A stretch of 64,000 nt of DNA from Uranotaenia lowii (Eukaryota > Arthropoda > Insecta > Diptera > Culicidae). Positions 20,501 through 33,000 of the stretch are shown one piece after another. Under the pieces are notes generated by a model, which had not been told where the DNA came from, searched no databases, and was given only the letters and a program-made list of their open reading frames with translations. The first letter of the stretch is position 1; every line of letters begins with the position of its first letter. Location: contig NC_073693.1 of NCBI RefSeq assembly GCF_029784155.1, forward strand, positions 156,488,848 through 156,552,847. The letters run 5' to 3'. The translations under genes were made by a program, and so were the position numbers.

Positions 20501-21900
20501 GAAACTATTCAGTGCTTGATCATCTTGCCCTAGAGCCTGACTTGGTCCTCCTATTATCCAAACACAACCGACAATGGCCACAACAACAGTCCAAGGCTCC
20601 ATTTCCATATCCATACATACATATCTACGTGTCTAACCAGAAACGATGATTAGTCGGCCGGTCCGGGGAGGATGTTTCTCGACAATTTCTCATTCTCGTG
20701 CCTTTCTCAACCTTTAGCCGGAGAACGCCCAAAAATGAAAAGAAAAACGAATCCCATATATTCCTCGACTTTTCCCTCTTGGAAGAAGCGAATAACTACT
20801 CTAGGATACGGACCGGGCTCCAAAGCTCGTTTAGAAGCAATTCGGGCCGGGTTTTCGGTGGTGAATGTGTGATGAAAGCGAGCGAATAGAAGTTTGTTCC
20901 TTGAAATCCGGTGGCTGATGGTGTGTGCCTGTGCAGTTCGCCATCAGACGAATGTTTCCGGGTCGCTCGGAATGAAGAAAGGGTCTAGTTGAAGGGCCGA
21001 CGGAGAGCCCGCGATGGTTTTCCTCATTTCAGATGCCTTCCCTCCTACTCTCCTGACGACGATGACGGCGGACGAAAATGGCACTCTGGAGGAACCGTTG
21101 CTGGAGAAGTCGGCGTGCCAAATAGAACCCCGCCGCTGCTGGCAGTGAACGTGAAGTTCAAAAGGAAAGAAGGACGCGGAACAACGATCCCGGGGCCAAA
21201 ACCACGAACGACGCGCGAGAGCAGCTTCATATTTATCAATAATTTAAAGAGCGATGTATTCGAAGCCAAAACGAAGCCGAGGTCCTATCGTTTGGCTGGT
21301 TTGGTAGAAAAAAAAGAATCGGAACAGTCAGAACATACTCCACAGCGAAATCTTTCAATTTTCTACGTTACAGCTTTATGAAAATAAAAAAAAGTCTTGA
21401 AAAGAAGAAAATCAAAACTGCTTCTGCTCCAGACGTCCCCCCGATGGCAGTAAAGATGATTCACGCTGAATGTGTGGATTTCATGCTTCGCAAACCATTT
21501 GCTCTAACGACTGGAAAGTGTTGATGATGAACGATGCTGATGGAAAAAGGCAGCAATTTTCTATGTCATTCTGGTGATGAACTAGTTTCTCTTGGACTTT
21601 TTGACATGGTTGTAGAAGAAGTTTTTTTTTTTGCTCCTACTCTTCACTCTTGGATGGACCATTCACTTTTGGGCAGGCAAGCAACTGTGTAGTAAGAGTG
21701 CTCCTTCGTCAAAATGGAAAATGGATAATGGCTGCAATGTTGCATTTTCATTGCTGCTGTTTATATTGATGGGAGAATACAACACAGCAGAGGAGGAAAG
21801 CAAATTCTATTTACGATCGATACAGAAGCAACCAGCAGCAGCAGCAATTTCCATAAGTGTGTTGATTTTATGGATGAGATGAAAATGTGATCAGGAACAC
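20500..21900. other. Low-repeat, GC-richer island
   Basis: Base composition rises sharply, especially 20640-21300, and no match to other parts of the window is seen. Overlapping frames exist on both strands, the longest at 20989-21381 (+, 130 codons; Arg/Lys-rich, with an Asp run), but none shows a known domain. Short CAG runs lie near 21833-21845. It may be a promoter, UTR or conserved regulatory element. I do not call a gene. Confidence 0.3.
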
Positions 21901-22681
21901 GTTCATTGATTTGAACCTAGAACCTTCTTTAGATAAGGGTGATTCATTTACTATCATGCTGGTTTTCAACAACATTGTATTAAAAATTACTTGATATTTA
22001 CCTTTGTTGTCAATTTTTGACGAATTTCATTATTTAAAGGGCATAAATTGATTAAACACAATTTAGGGGCAAATAAAATTTTCCCTATAGTCTTGTTTTA
22101 CAGTGATTGAATACTTAATTAGATTCCACTCAATCTAAGGCCAGTAATCGAATTTTCGATCTAAGACTGCTCATTAGCTCCAGCAGTTGCTAATGAATCT
22201 ACAATATATGTAAGCAGCACACTGCTCCTCATCCTTTGCTTAAAATTAACTGAACAAAGTCAGATGTATTACGAAAAATATTAAATGAGGGAAGAATAAT
22301 GAAAACCTTTAACCAATTTTCTCAATGTGTATATTCATTTCAATATCCTCCTACACAACGTATACATCATCTCCTATACAACAACCAGTAAATCTTTAAC
22401 AATCACTGCAAAAAAAATGTTGACAAAAAAAATTGTCGTAGTTTGTATATCTGATAATTGTCACTTAAACAGCTCATTAATGATTTTATCGATGTAAACG
22501 ACGTTCCAGACCTCTGAATAAATAGCAGCGTTAGACTCAAAACAAATTTTAGTGTCTCTTATTTTGCAACATAACGTTTGAAAAAGCAAACATTTGAGAT
22601 GAGTGTTTGTTAATTATTGCTATAAATTTCTAACTGATTGTAAAACTCTGATATTGTATTATTTGTATATTGTATATATTT
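21900..22681. other. AT-rich spacer with one possible TIR end
   Basis: At about 22405 the string CACTGCAAAAAAAATG resembles the terminus of the element at 48554-49379, but no matching second end was found. Otherwise nothing supported. Confidence 0.35.
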
Positions 22682-23588
22682 CACTATACGAAATTTGAAG
22701 TCTTTTCAGTGACGGGAAACAAAGATAGAGCTATTTCCGTAAAAAAAGGGAAATTTGGAATTGCTTCACTAAACTTGCTGTATCTTCGCCAATTTTCATT
22801 GAAAAATCTTGAAATTTGATCCAAAGATGTAAAAATCTAATCTAATCTCATACCAGGCCAAGTTTCGTCAAAATCGATGAACGTGATCAAAAATGGTGCA
22901 GGGTAGAAAATCAGGGTCGTTATCGTTCAACATACGATTTCATTCTTTTTTGGACTTGGAAAACATCGTTATCCATGTATTCTTGGTTTTTCCTTTGACA
23001 AAATCAAAATTTATCACAAAGATTGTTGTAATTTGATAGAAACTTCATTCCTGCTTTGTTTAGAAATAGAAATTGTTCCAACAGAGCTGGTATTGAAACA
23101 CAAGAGCGAATAGAATACTCGCGTATCAAATTTGCTTAAAGGAATAATTAGCAGGTCATTTCTGAAACTTTGTTCTTCTTATTTTTAACTCTGTTGAAAC
23201 ATTTTCTATTTCGAAACAACGCAATAATGAAGTTTTTATGAATTTACAACAGTCTTTGTGTTAAATTTTGATTTTGCTAAAGGAAAAACCAAGAATACAT
23301 GGATTACGATGTTTTGCAAGTCCAAAAAAGAATGAAATCGTATGTTGAACGATAACGACCCTGATTTTCTACCCTGCACCATTTTTGATCACGTTCATCG
23401 GTTTTGACAAAACTTGGCCTGGTATTAGATTAGATTAGATTTTTACATCTTTGGATCAAATTTCAAGATTTTTCAATGAAAATTGGCGAAGATACAGCAA
23501 GTTTAGTGAAGCAATTCCAAATTTCCTTTTTTTTTTACGGAAATAGCTCTACCTTTGTTTCCCGTCACTGAAAAGACGTCGTATAGTG
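22682..23588. mobile_element. CACTA-ended foldback element
   Basis: Arms of about 400 bp (22682-23090 and 23185-23588) are inverted copies around a loop of roughly 95 bp. The ends read CACTATACGA and its complement. Flanking triplets are TTT and TTA, so a 3-bp duplication is possible but imperfect. There is no coding sequence. CACTA termini with 3-bp duplications are typical of the EnSpm/CACTA superfamily; the assignment is tentative. Confidence 0.8.
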
Positions 23589-24242
23589 TTATTTGAATAG
23601 TTTAACTAGATTTTGTGAAATTTTCATGAAAAAATATCACCCGAGAGAGAAATGGCAGCTTGTCAAAATCGGAAGTGGGTGCACAGCTTCACGCGATTTC
23701 ATTATTTTTTGAACGCAACTGTAACTAACGGTGATTGTATTCCTCATGGGAATATTTTACAGAATCGTGATTTGGAAATTTCGTATTATTATTTTCAATT
23801 TGAAAATACAATTCTTGTTAAAAATTCTGATTTTGATTTTTCAATTTCGTAATACATAAAATCAAAATTCTAAATATAAATTAAGTTGAAAATGAGTTCA
23901 TCAAAATCAGTTTCTGAAGTATGAAGCTTCTGGATATTAATTTATATTCATTTATTCTTGAATTTCAAGTTATCATAAAAAAATTTCAATTCCCATTGTA
24001 CTAAAACGAATTTAATCGTTACAAATTTCCAACAAATCACTTTAAATAAGAAATTATCTTATATTCGATTTCCGTTACAGTACTTGCATTTTTCACGCTC
24101 ATCCATAATATGACTGTTTAATGTGATAAACAACAAACAAAATTAAATCAAACTGGATCTAAAATTTCAATTTTTATTGAATCAATCGATAAAATATTTA
24201 AATTTTTATTTTTGAATTTCATAATATAGGTTAATTCGAAGT
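23589..24242. other. AT-rich spacer
   Basis: The frame at 23652-23852 is unrecognised low-complexity translation. Nothing else supported. Confidence 0.4.
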
Positions 24243-24248
24243 TTCATA

Positions 24249-24489
24249 CCCCCTCATTCTGCGCCGCGCGTGAGGTGACGATAGTCGAGTCACCCGATTC
24301 CAGTAGTCGCTTTAGGTGAGAAACGTCTTTTAAAATGAACTTTTTGAGTTCTTATCCTAATCTAGTAGTCACCGTGAGGCACAAATCATATGCTCTATCA
24401 CATCGGCTTCGAGAATAAGGTGACAAGACTCACGTGACTCCGACTCGACTCGACTATCGTCACCTCACGCGCGGCGCAGAATAAGGGGG
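24249..24489. mobile_element. Small GC-rich-ended MITE
   Basis: The left end is CCCCCTCATTCTGCGCCGCG and the right end is its inverse with one change; the inverted repeat extends about 45 bp through a GACGATAGTCGAGTC block. TTCATA flanks both ends (24243-24248 and 24492-24497). Extending to 8 bp gives six of eight matches, so an 8-bp hAT-type duplication is possible. No coding capacity. Confidence 0.85.
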
Positions 24490-24846
24490 AATTCATAGGT
24501 ATTTGAATGATGGCAAATTTAGGTAGCAATCATATCATGAATTCCTTGAAAAAGCAAGTAAAAATAGGATTGCATTAGATTTTGAAATGAGTTTAACTTT
24601 ACTCATTAGACATCTGATATGACTTTGGAAAGTTTAAAAGTTCAATCGCAATCAACCGCAAACAAAAGAAAAATAGAAGTCGATTAAATACTTGAATTTC
24701 GGATACGTATTAGCTTTTTATCCTTAAAGTAAAGTTTTATTAGAATATTAACTCTCCGTTGCCCGAAACTTCATTAAAAATGAATTTTAAATATGCAGCA
24801 TCTTTTGTACATTTTGATTGAATTTGTTTTGTGAAATATTAATGAC
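24490..24846. other. AT-rich spacer
   Basis: No feature seen apart from the duplicated TTCATA at its start. Confidence 0.4.
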
Positions 24847-26039
24847 TAGGGTAAATGATCTTGAGCGGAACTAGTCGAAATCTGATCTTGAGCGGAACCA
24901 TTTATTTTTCCTAAGATATAGGCAATGATTGTTTATGAATCTTATCAAAATGTTGAAAAAACACTTTTTCAAAACCTTTTCATACATGCATTAACATTTT
25001 TGCTAAAGTCTATTAACTGAATAATGTTATTAGAAGATTTAAAAACATACGCATTTTTGCTGCAATTTTCATCAATCTACGCTAACTTTGAACGTCAATT
25101 GATGTAACTTTTGGCCGTTATAAACTGATTCTTAATGACTAAAATGGTAGGAAAATTCTCAAAGAAGCATTATTCGGGTTTTTGTAACAAGTTTTCCATC
25201 AAAATATCAATAAATCGCGTAGTTTTTAAAAGTAAAATATGATCTTGAGTGGAACCATCTTTGATCTTGAGCGGAACTACTAGCTTCCGAAATAAACCGC
25301 TAGGTGCGCTGTCTTATGCCTAATGTCTCACACGCGTTTTTTACCCCTGAATATATGCAGCACCTTTTATTTCCTTATTATACCAGCTTTAGGGAAAGAA
25401 AAGATGTAAAATTAAATTCGAATAGAACAAAAAATAATTAATTGGTGTCATAGCGTACCAAACTAGGCACACAAAAAGCTTAATTTTTGGGGGTACAAGA
25501 AATGTGTTTTTGATTCTTTCTTTCAGAGGGACGACGGGAAGGAGGAGGAAGGCTTTCATACATATTTTTGGCATAATTCGAGAACTAATGAAGCCAATAA
25601 AGTTGAGTCATTATTTCAGAATAAGAATCAATCTTCATTGCCGTTACTATTCGTACTTTAAGAAGTAGCTTTCATTTAAAGAGGTTGTTTTATATGTTCA
25701 AATTCCAATTGAAAACGATATACTACCTAATAACAAAAATTTAAATGGTTTTTAACACACATTCCTTCAGTTTCACAAAGTGTAGCAAAGCACACCGGGT
25801 TAGCTATTTTATAATACTCCACGATTCAATTGGTGGCCCGGTATTGAAACTCTATCCAATTCCCTTGTGTTTGATTTTACACTTGAGCTCGAACTGGAAG
25901 TCGGTTTGAGAAATGATTGTTTTATCAATTAAGCTAAATAATTAATGTTTCCATAAATTTTAAATATAAATAAATTGAATCTTGATTCATAAGAAACTGG
26001 AATTTACAATAAACTTTATTCTATGAATGAGTTGCTTAG

Positions 26040-26110
26040 AGCAAGATTGCCAAAATCACAGAAAAATCTGTTTTTCACAGAATTTTGAGGAAACTTTCAT
26101 CACAGATTTC
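26040..26110. repeat. Fragment of the AAGGTTGCC MITE family
   Basis: The stretch CAAGATTGCCAAAATCACAG and what follows matches the inverse of the right arm of the MITE at 55035-55493. Confidence 0.6.
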
Positions 26111-26337
26111 ACACAATTTTTGAACTTTGATCGGATTTCCATGATTATATTTTTTTGGTCAACTAAAATTTAAAAATGATCCATTTTATCATGAATTTCC
26201 AATGCAATTAAAGGGGAATGAGTAATGACAAAAATTCAGATTTTTTTTTCTCAAAAACATTGATTAAGAGCAATGTACAGTTTTTTTTTGCAAAATCTGT
26301 AATTTAAGGCATCTTCTTATGTATTCTGACTCTGTCG

Positions 26338-26911
26338 TTACTTTCAAAAGTCGTTCGGGTCAATATGACCCGAAGCGCAGATTCAAAGCATCTTGATCAT
26401 AATTACAATATACTGAGGAACTGAAATTTTTGAGAGACCAAATATATTCTTTGAAAATGTTAATCAAATTAACGAGAAAAAACTAAAATTGAAGTTTGAA
26501 GTTCATTAAGAAATGAGATACAGCGATGCAAAGACAAAATTGGATGTCTTTGTTTGGAGTTAGATTTTTTTTCTACCGGGAAATCCAGAATAGCGGTCAA
26601 AAAATTCATTGGACATACTTAACAATTCCAGAAATTAAAAAAGCACCCAAATACTGCAAAGTTGTCAGAAATTATAAGCAATTTAAAAATAAAATTGTTT
26701 TTTTGGGACTTTTTTCATTCGGAGCCAACTACAGACAACCTAGTAGAACATTTTCACTTTTTTCAAAATATTTAGAAACTAGAAAAAATAACCTACACAA
26801 TGAATCCAATATCATAAAAATCGGTCAACATTTGCGGCCACGGGAATAACAATAAATTACAAGTCAAATTTCCCCGAAACGCAGATTTTGCAAACAGCTT
26901 TGGAAGGTTAA
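26338..26911 (+). mobile_element. TTAA MITE, copy 2
   Basis: It begins TTAC-TTTCAAAAG, followed by the near-palindrome at about 26353, and ends GCTTTGGAAGGTTAA. The body matches the copies at 6342 (inverse), 29303 and 34585. It is nested in the 2.5-kb TA element. Confidence 0.83.
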
Positions 26912-27439
26912 GCAAGCAATAAATTTGAACGGATATTTCAAGAACAACTTTGGAACGCTAAGTTTCTTTTTTTTCACGTAAAAACATTAATTTTTTAACT
27001 TTAAAATCTTCAAAAATGAAATTTAATTGAAGTTTCACAGTTACACAAGTATTAGGAATGTGAGCTATTAAAGATGTTGAAAGAAGAAAATGGTTCCGCT
27101 CAAGATCATATTTTAGTTCCGCTCAAGATCAGCGTGGTTCCGCTCAAGATCAGAATTCTTACTCCAGTAAAACAGCTCTAGAGTTATTAGGATTTACTCT
27201 AAAATATTCTAAAAACCATCATTAGAAAGCAGAAACCAAGATCTATCCGCTGAACTAAAAATTTTTTTGCTCGGTTATAACCCACAGCCATACCGCTTGA
27301 TCAACTGTTTCGAGTTGCGTCGAATTGAGCCATTTAGTTCCGCTCAAGATCATTTACCCTATATTAAAAAGAAAAATTAGAAAGTTAGACTGCAAATTAA
27401 AGTCATACGTTTCTGAAGTGCCTACTGGAATACTGATCA

Positions 27440-27490
27440 CTCCAATGGTTTAATATAAAAATATAAAATATAAAAAAATATAAAAACAAC
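27440..27490. repeat. A/T-rich microsatellite
   Basis: A run of ATAAAAAT-like units immediately upstream of the LINE fragment. Confidence 0.7.
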
Positions 27491-27499
27491 ATAACACCA

Positions 27500-28831
27500 A
27501 CTCCAACTATTTTCCAGACGTTTTAAAACTTGCTAAAGTTATCCCAATTTATAAATCGGGCGATAAAACGGTCCTTGGCAATTATCGTCCAATATCAGTG
27601 CTTAATGCGTTCTCCAAACCGATGGAAAAAATCATATTTGCACAAATACAACAATTCTGCATTACAAACAATGCGATTCATCCCAACCAGTTTGGTTTTG
27701 TCCCTAAGTCTAACACCTTAACAGCCGCCATTAATCTCGTAGATGGCATCTCAAGTGGAATAGACAACGCCAAGTCTGTTGTATGTGTGTTCATAGATGT
27801 GAAAAAAGCCTTCGATTCAGTTCACCACAAGTTACTTGTTAAAAAGCTCTCTGACTTAGGTTTTTCTAACGATTCTCAAAGCTTAATGCATTCATATCTG
27901 AGCAATAGAAAACAAGCAGTGAAGATTAACAATACAACAAGTTCACTGCAGACTATCAAACACGGAGTTCCACAAGGATCAATTCTTGGCCCACTGTTGT
28001 TCATAATGTATATCAATGATATATTCTTGTTGCCTCTAAAAGGAAAACTACAACTCTACGCGGATGATGCTACAATACTATACACTTCTGAAAATTTGAT
28101 AACGCTCAAAGAAAACATCGAGCATGATCTTGAACTACTAGTTGACTTCTTTCTTTCCAATCACATGGAAATGAACCTTAAAAAAACCAATTTTATGTTG
28201 TTCAAACTTCGGGGAAACTCTCAAACTCTAAACATTACTGTTAAAGGTTCTCCAGTAAAACAAGTCAGCTCATCAAAGTATTTGGGTCTATTCATAGATG
28301 AAAACATGAAATGGAATATTCATACAAAAAATGTCTGTAGTAAAATAACGCCATATGTGTTTGCTTTAAGAAAAATACGCCCACTGATTTCTGAAAGTAC
28401 AGCCTGGAAGATATACTTTGCATATATTCATTCCCACATAACATACATGAATTGCATTTGGGGTAGTAGTGCCAGTATCAATCTACAACCTATACGCATC
28501 TTACAGAACAAAGCCATAAAAATTATAAGAAATCTTTCCATATTGCATCCGACTGAATCACTCTACAATTCCAAAGTGTTATCTTTTGATATGCTCAATA
28601 AATTAGAACTTTGCCTTTATATCTATAAAATCAAAGTAACAAACAAAAATTACGGTGGTTAATCTCTTCATAAAATATATCTACAAAGTTTTAAATAATT
28701 TGGTTAAACATCAATTAAATATACCTCTATCATCAGAATTTCATGCACATAATACAAGGAGTTCGGCACATGTCAATCTATCTACTAGAAGATCACGAAC
28801 TTCTTTTGCACAAAATAGTGTTGTAAACAGA
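27500..28831 (+). pseudogene. CR1/L2-like LINE reverse transcriptase, broken
   Basis: This is the reverse transcriptase of a non-LTR retrotransposon; it would copy element RNA into DNA at a nicked chromosomal target. The frame is open from about 27508, upstream of the ATG at 27598, and includes NYRPIS, so that ATG is not the true start. Numbering from that ATG, FIDVKKAFD at 65-73 carries the first catalytic Asp, GVPQGSILGP is at 123-132 and YADD at 154-157. The frame stops at 28660. A +1 shift then opens a frame with the conserved HNTRSSAHVNL-type C-terminal region, cut at 28831 by a 4.86-kb insertion and resumed at 33691. The endonuclease and ORF1 are absent. The element is dead but well preserved. 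Confidence 0.9.
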
Positions 28832-29302
28832 CCCGAGCAGACTTTGATGCCTGAATCGATAGCAAACAGTAACCAAAATGAGCTATCAATGCCAAAATGA
28901 TAGCATAATCCAGTATCTCATTTTTCCTGATAGCAAAATTAGGTTTCATTGAAGCATCAAAATGTCGGAAGATGATGCCTAACTAATACCTAAATAAGGC
29001 ATTGAGACCAAAATGAAAGCATTATTTGGTCTTGTTTTGTTCAAGATAACAAAACGAGGCACCATTATGGTTTCACTAATTATGATGGAGCTGAACAGTG
29101 AGATCAAAATGATAGCATAATTTGGTATTCAATGATTTGTGATGAAACAGTTTTAATTAGGTGTTAAAAATAAATTAAACCTAAATAAAACAGCAATTTT
29201 TTTCGTTACCGGCGATTTTTTTTGTACATAATTCCATTAAGTAGATATTTTTGAACTTCTTTTTAAATTCTAAAAATAAAAAAGAGCTCATTTGGAAATA
29301 AG

Positions 29303-29881
29303 TTAACCCCGCGAAGCTGTTCGGGTCAATATGACTCGAAGCGCACATTCCAAACATTCTTATTGTCAATTCAATATTCTGAAGAATTTTTGAGAGGAAA
29401 GTTCCCTGAAAATGATAATCAAGTTGATAACAAAACTAAAATTTGGGTTTAAATAATCGGTTCAAATACAGTGAAGCAAAGCCAAAGTTGTCAAGTCTAT
29501 TTTTAAAGCAAGATTTTTATCTACCAGAAGATCCGATATAGCGATCAAAACGTTCATTGGACTCCATTTATACATCGACTGATAGATGTACTCTTGAAGA
29601 TTCCAAAAACCAAAAATACACTTAAATACAGCAACGCTGTCAGAAGTATTTTAGAATTAAAATTAATTTTTTGGACTTTTTTCTTTCTGGAACAGCTTCT
29701 GATTATACATGGTAATACATATCGACTTTATTTTAAAATGTTAAATAGCTAGAATAAATTACCTACACATTGCATTTGATATCATCAAATTCGAGTAACT
29801 TTTACGGCCAGGGGAACACCAACAAACAACAAGTCAAATTTCCCCGAAACGAATATTTTGCGAACAGCTTTGGAAGGTTAA
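29303..29881 (+). mobile_element. TTAA MITE, copy 3
   Basis: It begins TTAACCCC-GCGAAGCTGTTCGGG and ends GCTTTGGAAGGTTAA, with a shared body and one base changed in the near-palindrome. It lies inside the 4.86-kb TIR element. Confidence 0.85.
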
Positions 29882-30279
29882 AAAAGTTGGAAACATTATT
29901 TGATTTTATAAACCGTGAAAATTTAAAAATATTTTTTTTTTCAACGTAACCATCATGTTATTCATTTTATTCGATTTTTAAACATTACAAGCAGATGGTC
30001 GTAAATATAGGTAAATATCACTCCATGATTTAAATAAAATCATAAATGATTGAAAATTTATGAGCGTGTAAGGAAAACAACAAAACAATAACAAAGTATA
30101 TACTCAGTTACCAGTCTGTGTTTTTTTAAAGTTTAAGTTGGGTTTTTATGTGAATAAACTCGAAAGAACAACTTAGATCCCGGAGCTGTTTAAAAGGTAC
30201 ATAAATATCGTTTTTTGTCCGCATCGAGTCATCGGATGCACCTTGGATTTGATATGTATCTTCGCTGTTTAAATTTCAG
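29882..30279. other. AT-rich stretch upstream of the exon-like block
   Basis: No repeat or gene seen. It ends in a plausible acceptor: a pyrimidine-containing run and TTTCAG at 30274-30279. Confidence 0.4.
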
Positions 30280-30713
30280 CTGCCCGCAAAAGAAATTAGG
30301 TCTGCCTACGCCACTAAGGAAGCGCAGATATTTTATCAGGATGTACGTCGAAGAAGTCCACCGAATCCTGCGGATTGCAAACGTAGGGAAGATCCAGACG
30401 ATGACGATGACGATGCACGATGACGAAGACGATGAAAAATGCAATTTATTGAACTGCTCCGAACCCTCCGGAATCGCCGAAAGAGATCCCAGCTATTTAT
30501 TTTGGGATGTTGGAAAAGTCCGGATCTAGACGCTGGAAACATCTACGATTCAACTCAGTTTCATACGCATCACAGGCTTACTCCCGGTCACCAGACCTTG
30601 AGGCTAGTAGCATCCTCTACACCACCGCAACCACCACTGTTTCGGAAAGTCACCTCTTGTGACTGTGACATTCGGGAGGTGAAAATGAATTGAACTTCCT
30701 GCTACATTGCAAG
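30280..30713 (+). other. Exon-like GC-rich block bounded by splice-site consensus
   Basis: The segment is noticeably GC-richer than its surroundings. It starts after TTTCAG (30274-30279) and ends before GTAAGTG (30714-30720), both good splice-site matches. Two frames are open for long parts of it, one to 30529 and another from 30439 to 30693, but neither spans it. A GATGAC-type run near 30400-30436 gives an acidic stretch. I recognise no domain. It could be a captured host exon or 5' UTR carried by the TIR element, or chance. Confidence 0.3.
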
Positions 30714-31292
30714 GTAAGTGAAATATCTAAAAATTTCAAATTCTATTTTCTCAGAGACAACTTGGCAAAACTCTTTTTGAAATTTAAATAAGGCCTGTAA
30801 ATCTGTGTTTTTAGTAGTTCAAATTAGTTGCCATCAGAGTTTCAAAGCATTTTTTTTTTATTTTTATTCGTAGCCCTGAAGCCAAAGATTTTTTGGAAGG
30901 ATTACTGATGCTTTTTTTAAATCCTGATTTATTTCATTGATTTATTTTTTATTTTGATAAATTCCATTGATTATTTCATGATAACCAAAGAAGTTGAAAC
31001 ACTATTATCGAAGACCGAAGGAGCGGTAGGGTTTGGTGGTTAACTCAGCCTCTTTCAACGTTCAAGTATCAATTCCTAATTTTTATTAGACAAAATATTT
31101 GTTAGCTTATGAACATATAAGCTACAAGTGCATAAATTAATAAACAACTAGAACAGTCAGCTTTCAGATTTAATATTAGTAATGGAGGATTTGAATTCAC
31201 AAACAGTTTTTGTATTACAACTCAACCTTCTGATAAACATTCAAATTCACACTACCAACTTCTATATAAAATCCCTTCAAAGATCTGGGATA
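30714..31292. other. AT-rich spacer
   Basis: No supported feature. Confidence 0.4.
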
Positions 31293-31486
31293 AAGGGCTT
31301 GCGATAAAGCTCAGTTGGCAAGTCAGTTGCTTTCTGAGCCGATGTCCGTGAGTTCCAGCCCAAAAGTAAACATCGATCACCGGATAAGTTTTTCAATGAC
31401 TATCCACCAACTGCATCGTTGATATAAGTCGCGAATGACATACAGATGTTAAAACGACTATAATAATAAAAAAAAAAAAAAAATAA
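31293..31486 (+). mobile_element. tRNA-derived SINE
   Basis: It has an A box in AAAGCTCAGTTGGCAAG and, about 30 bases on, a B-box-like GAGTTCCAGCCC. A non-tRNA body follows, ending in ATAATAATAAAAA and a long A tract. RNA polymerase III transcription from the internal promoter would be expected by family. The layout is like the SINEs known from mosquitoes (Feilai and Twin type), but I cannot assign a family. The related heads at 1485 and 5985 are on the minus strand. Confidence 0.75.
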
Positions 31487-33000
31487 ACAAATAAAAAATC
31501 AAGGATAAAATTCCAAATTGGAAGTAAAATAACAAAAAAAAAGATAATTTTTCTTTCGAACTTACAAGTATGTAAACAACTTTTCAAAACATCCCCAAAT
31601 AATGTTTAAAACATGAAAAATGGTTTGGGATTATTGAGTCAAAAATAAGTCAAATTAATTATAACCAACACCCCATTTTAGGCTCCTTGAATAGACTAAA
31701 TTTTAAATTGTATGACGTTGGGTGTCAATGTAATGAATTATTACATTTTTTAGCTGACACGTTTGAAGTCCCAAAAACGAATTTCTTCCAATTTCTCGAA
31801 AGCTAATTTTAAACGCAGTTGTGTAACAAACTTACAGAGGAACAACTAATTTTGTATTCTTTATGCCTTTCCTCATATAAATAAATTCTTCATACCTTAG
31901 CTATATGTAGACTATTTTAAGGCGCTTATTTTGAAGCAATTTTACCTTTCGCAATTCGCTAGACTGTCCCATTTGCATTACCATCGTTTTTTTTTTCAGA
32001 TCATTTCAAAAACAATTTCCCTTTTTTCCAAACAATTAAAAAATACCATGTCATGTTTGGCCCATATGGAATATATGTAACTGCAAGTTGTCCCATATGC
32101 TTATTAGGACAAAATATTTGCAACTACCGATAACTTGTAAATACATATAGTATAGCATTTATTTATTATAAATTAGGACGGGATTAAGTTAGTTGTCAAA
32201 ATGTATGCTTAAATACCTAATTATGTCTCCTTTTCCCTCTTTTTTGTGGCCGCACAGTGAATCCTCAAATTCGTTTTTCTCGATTCGATGTTTTACAAAT
32301 AAGACAGTCTTGCGGATGGCGAATTGGTAAATTTTCTCACGGTCTCCCACAAGAGAGACCTGCAGGTATTCCACAAAATTATAACTTATAACCGGTTTAT
32401 ATAATATAAAACTAAACTTAAAAGAACAACTGTAGTTAGGTTAATATTCCATTTAGACATTCGAGACGCGATTCAATTGCCGACTTTAAGGTGGCTTTGA
32501 CTCCGGTACGCAGGAAAACACCTAAAAGTAAAATTATAACTATTTTGTTACCATGAATCGCAAAAACGATTAATATGTTATTAAAATTCTCTGACTGCTC
32601 GTTTTTGCTTAAAAATGTTCAATTGAAATTTTTATAAGTAAAAGTATCTCATGTTTTATTCAACTAGAATAAATTTACCTTAAATATTCAACATTTACAA
32701 ACATATGTACCAAGAGGCAAAGTTTAAACGCCTTCATGTAGGCAAGGAAATTGTTTTGGGATTCAGGTTTTGTTTTTGAAGAATTACCAATTTCACTTTG
32801 TACATGATGGTTTTTGAAGGCGATTTTGATGCGAAGATTGTTATATAAATTCAGGCTTAATTGATTAAATTGAGCTCAGAAATTGGCTAGTAAAATTAAG
32901 AACAAGATTCGAAAAAATTCAAATATTGCCTTTTGGAAAAATTGCGCTAAGTTTTGCTATCATGCTCTGTTATCGAAATTTAGGCATATATAGGTATTAT
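31487..33000. other. AT-rich interior of the TIR element
   Basis: Short frames at 31393-31587 and 32189-32374 (both minus) are unrecognised. No RNA gene is seen. A T tract and A tracts occur near 31990 and 31470. Confidence 0.4.

Larger units (their letters stand above)
24849..27359. mobile_element. 2.5-kb TA element with subterminal repeats
   Basis: Perfect inverted ends of 25 bp begin GGGTAAATGATCTTGAGCGG, with TA at 24847-24848 and 27360-27361. The motif GATCTTGAGCGGAAC recurs near 24857, 24888, 25241 (one change) and 25262 at the left, and in inverse form near 27093, 27119, 27135 and 27336 at the right. Such arrays are usually transposase-binding sites. No transposase frame is visible; the frame at 26526-26849 is the nested MITE. 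Confidence 0.88.

Noticed and set aside
20989..21381. 130-codon open frame as a gene
   Set aside because: Composition is unusual, but the opposite strand is also open (21045-21269) and nothing is recognisable; GC-rich non-coding DNA often gives such frames.
26526..26849. 107-codon open frame
   Set aside because: It lies wholly inside TTAA MITE copy 2; the other copies do not keep it open.
30280..30713. Annotating the exon-like block as a CDS
   Set aside because: No single frame crosses it and splice-like strings occur by chance in AT-rich DNA; reported only as a candidate.
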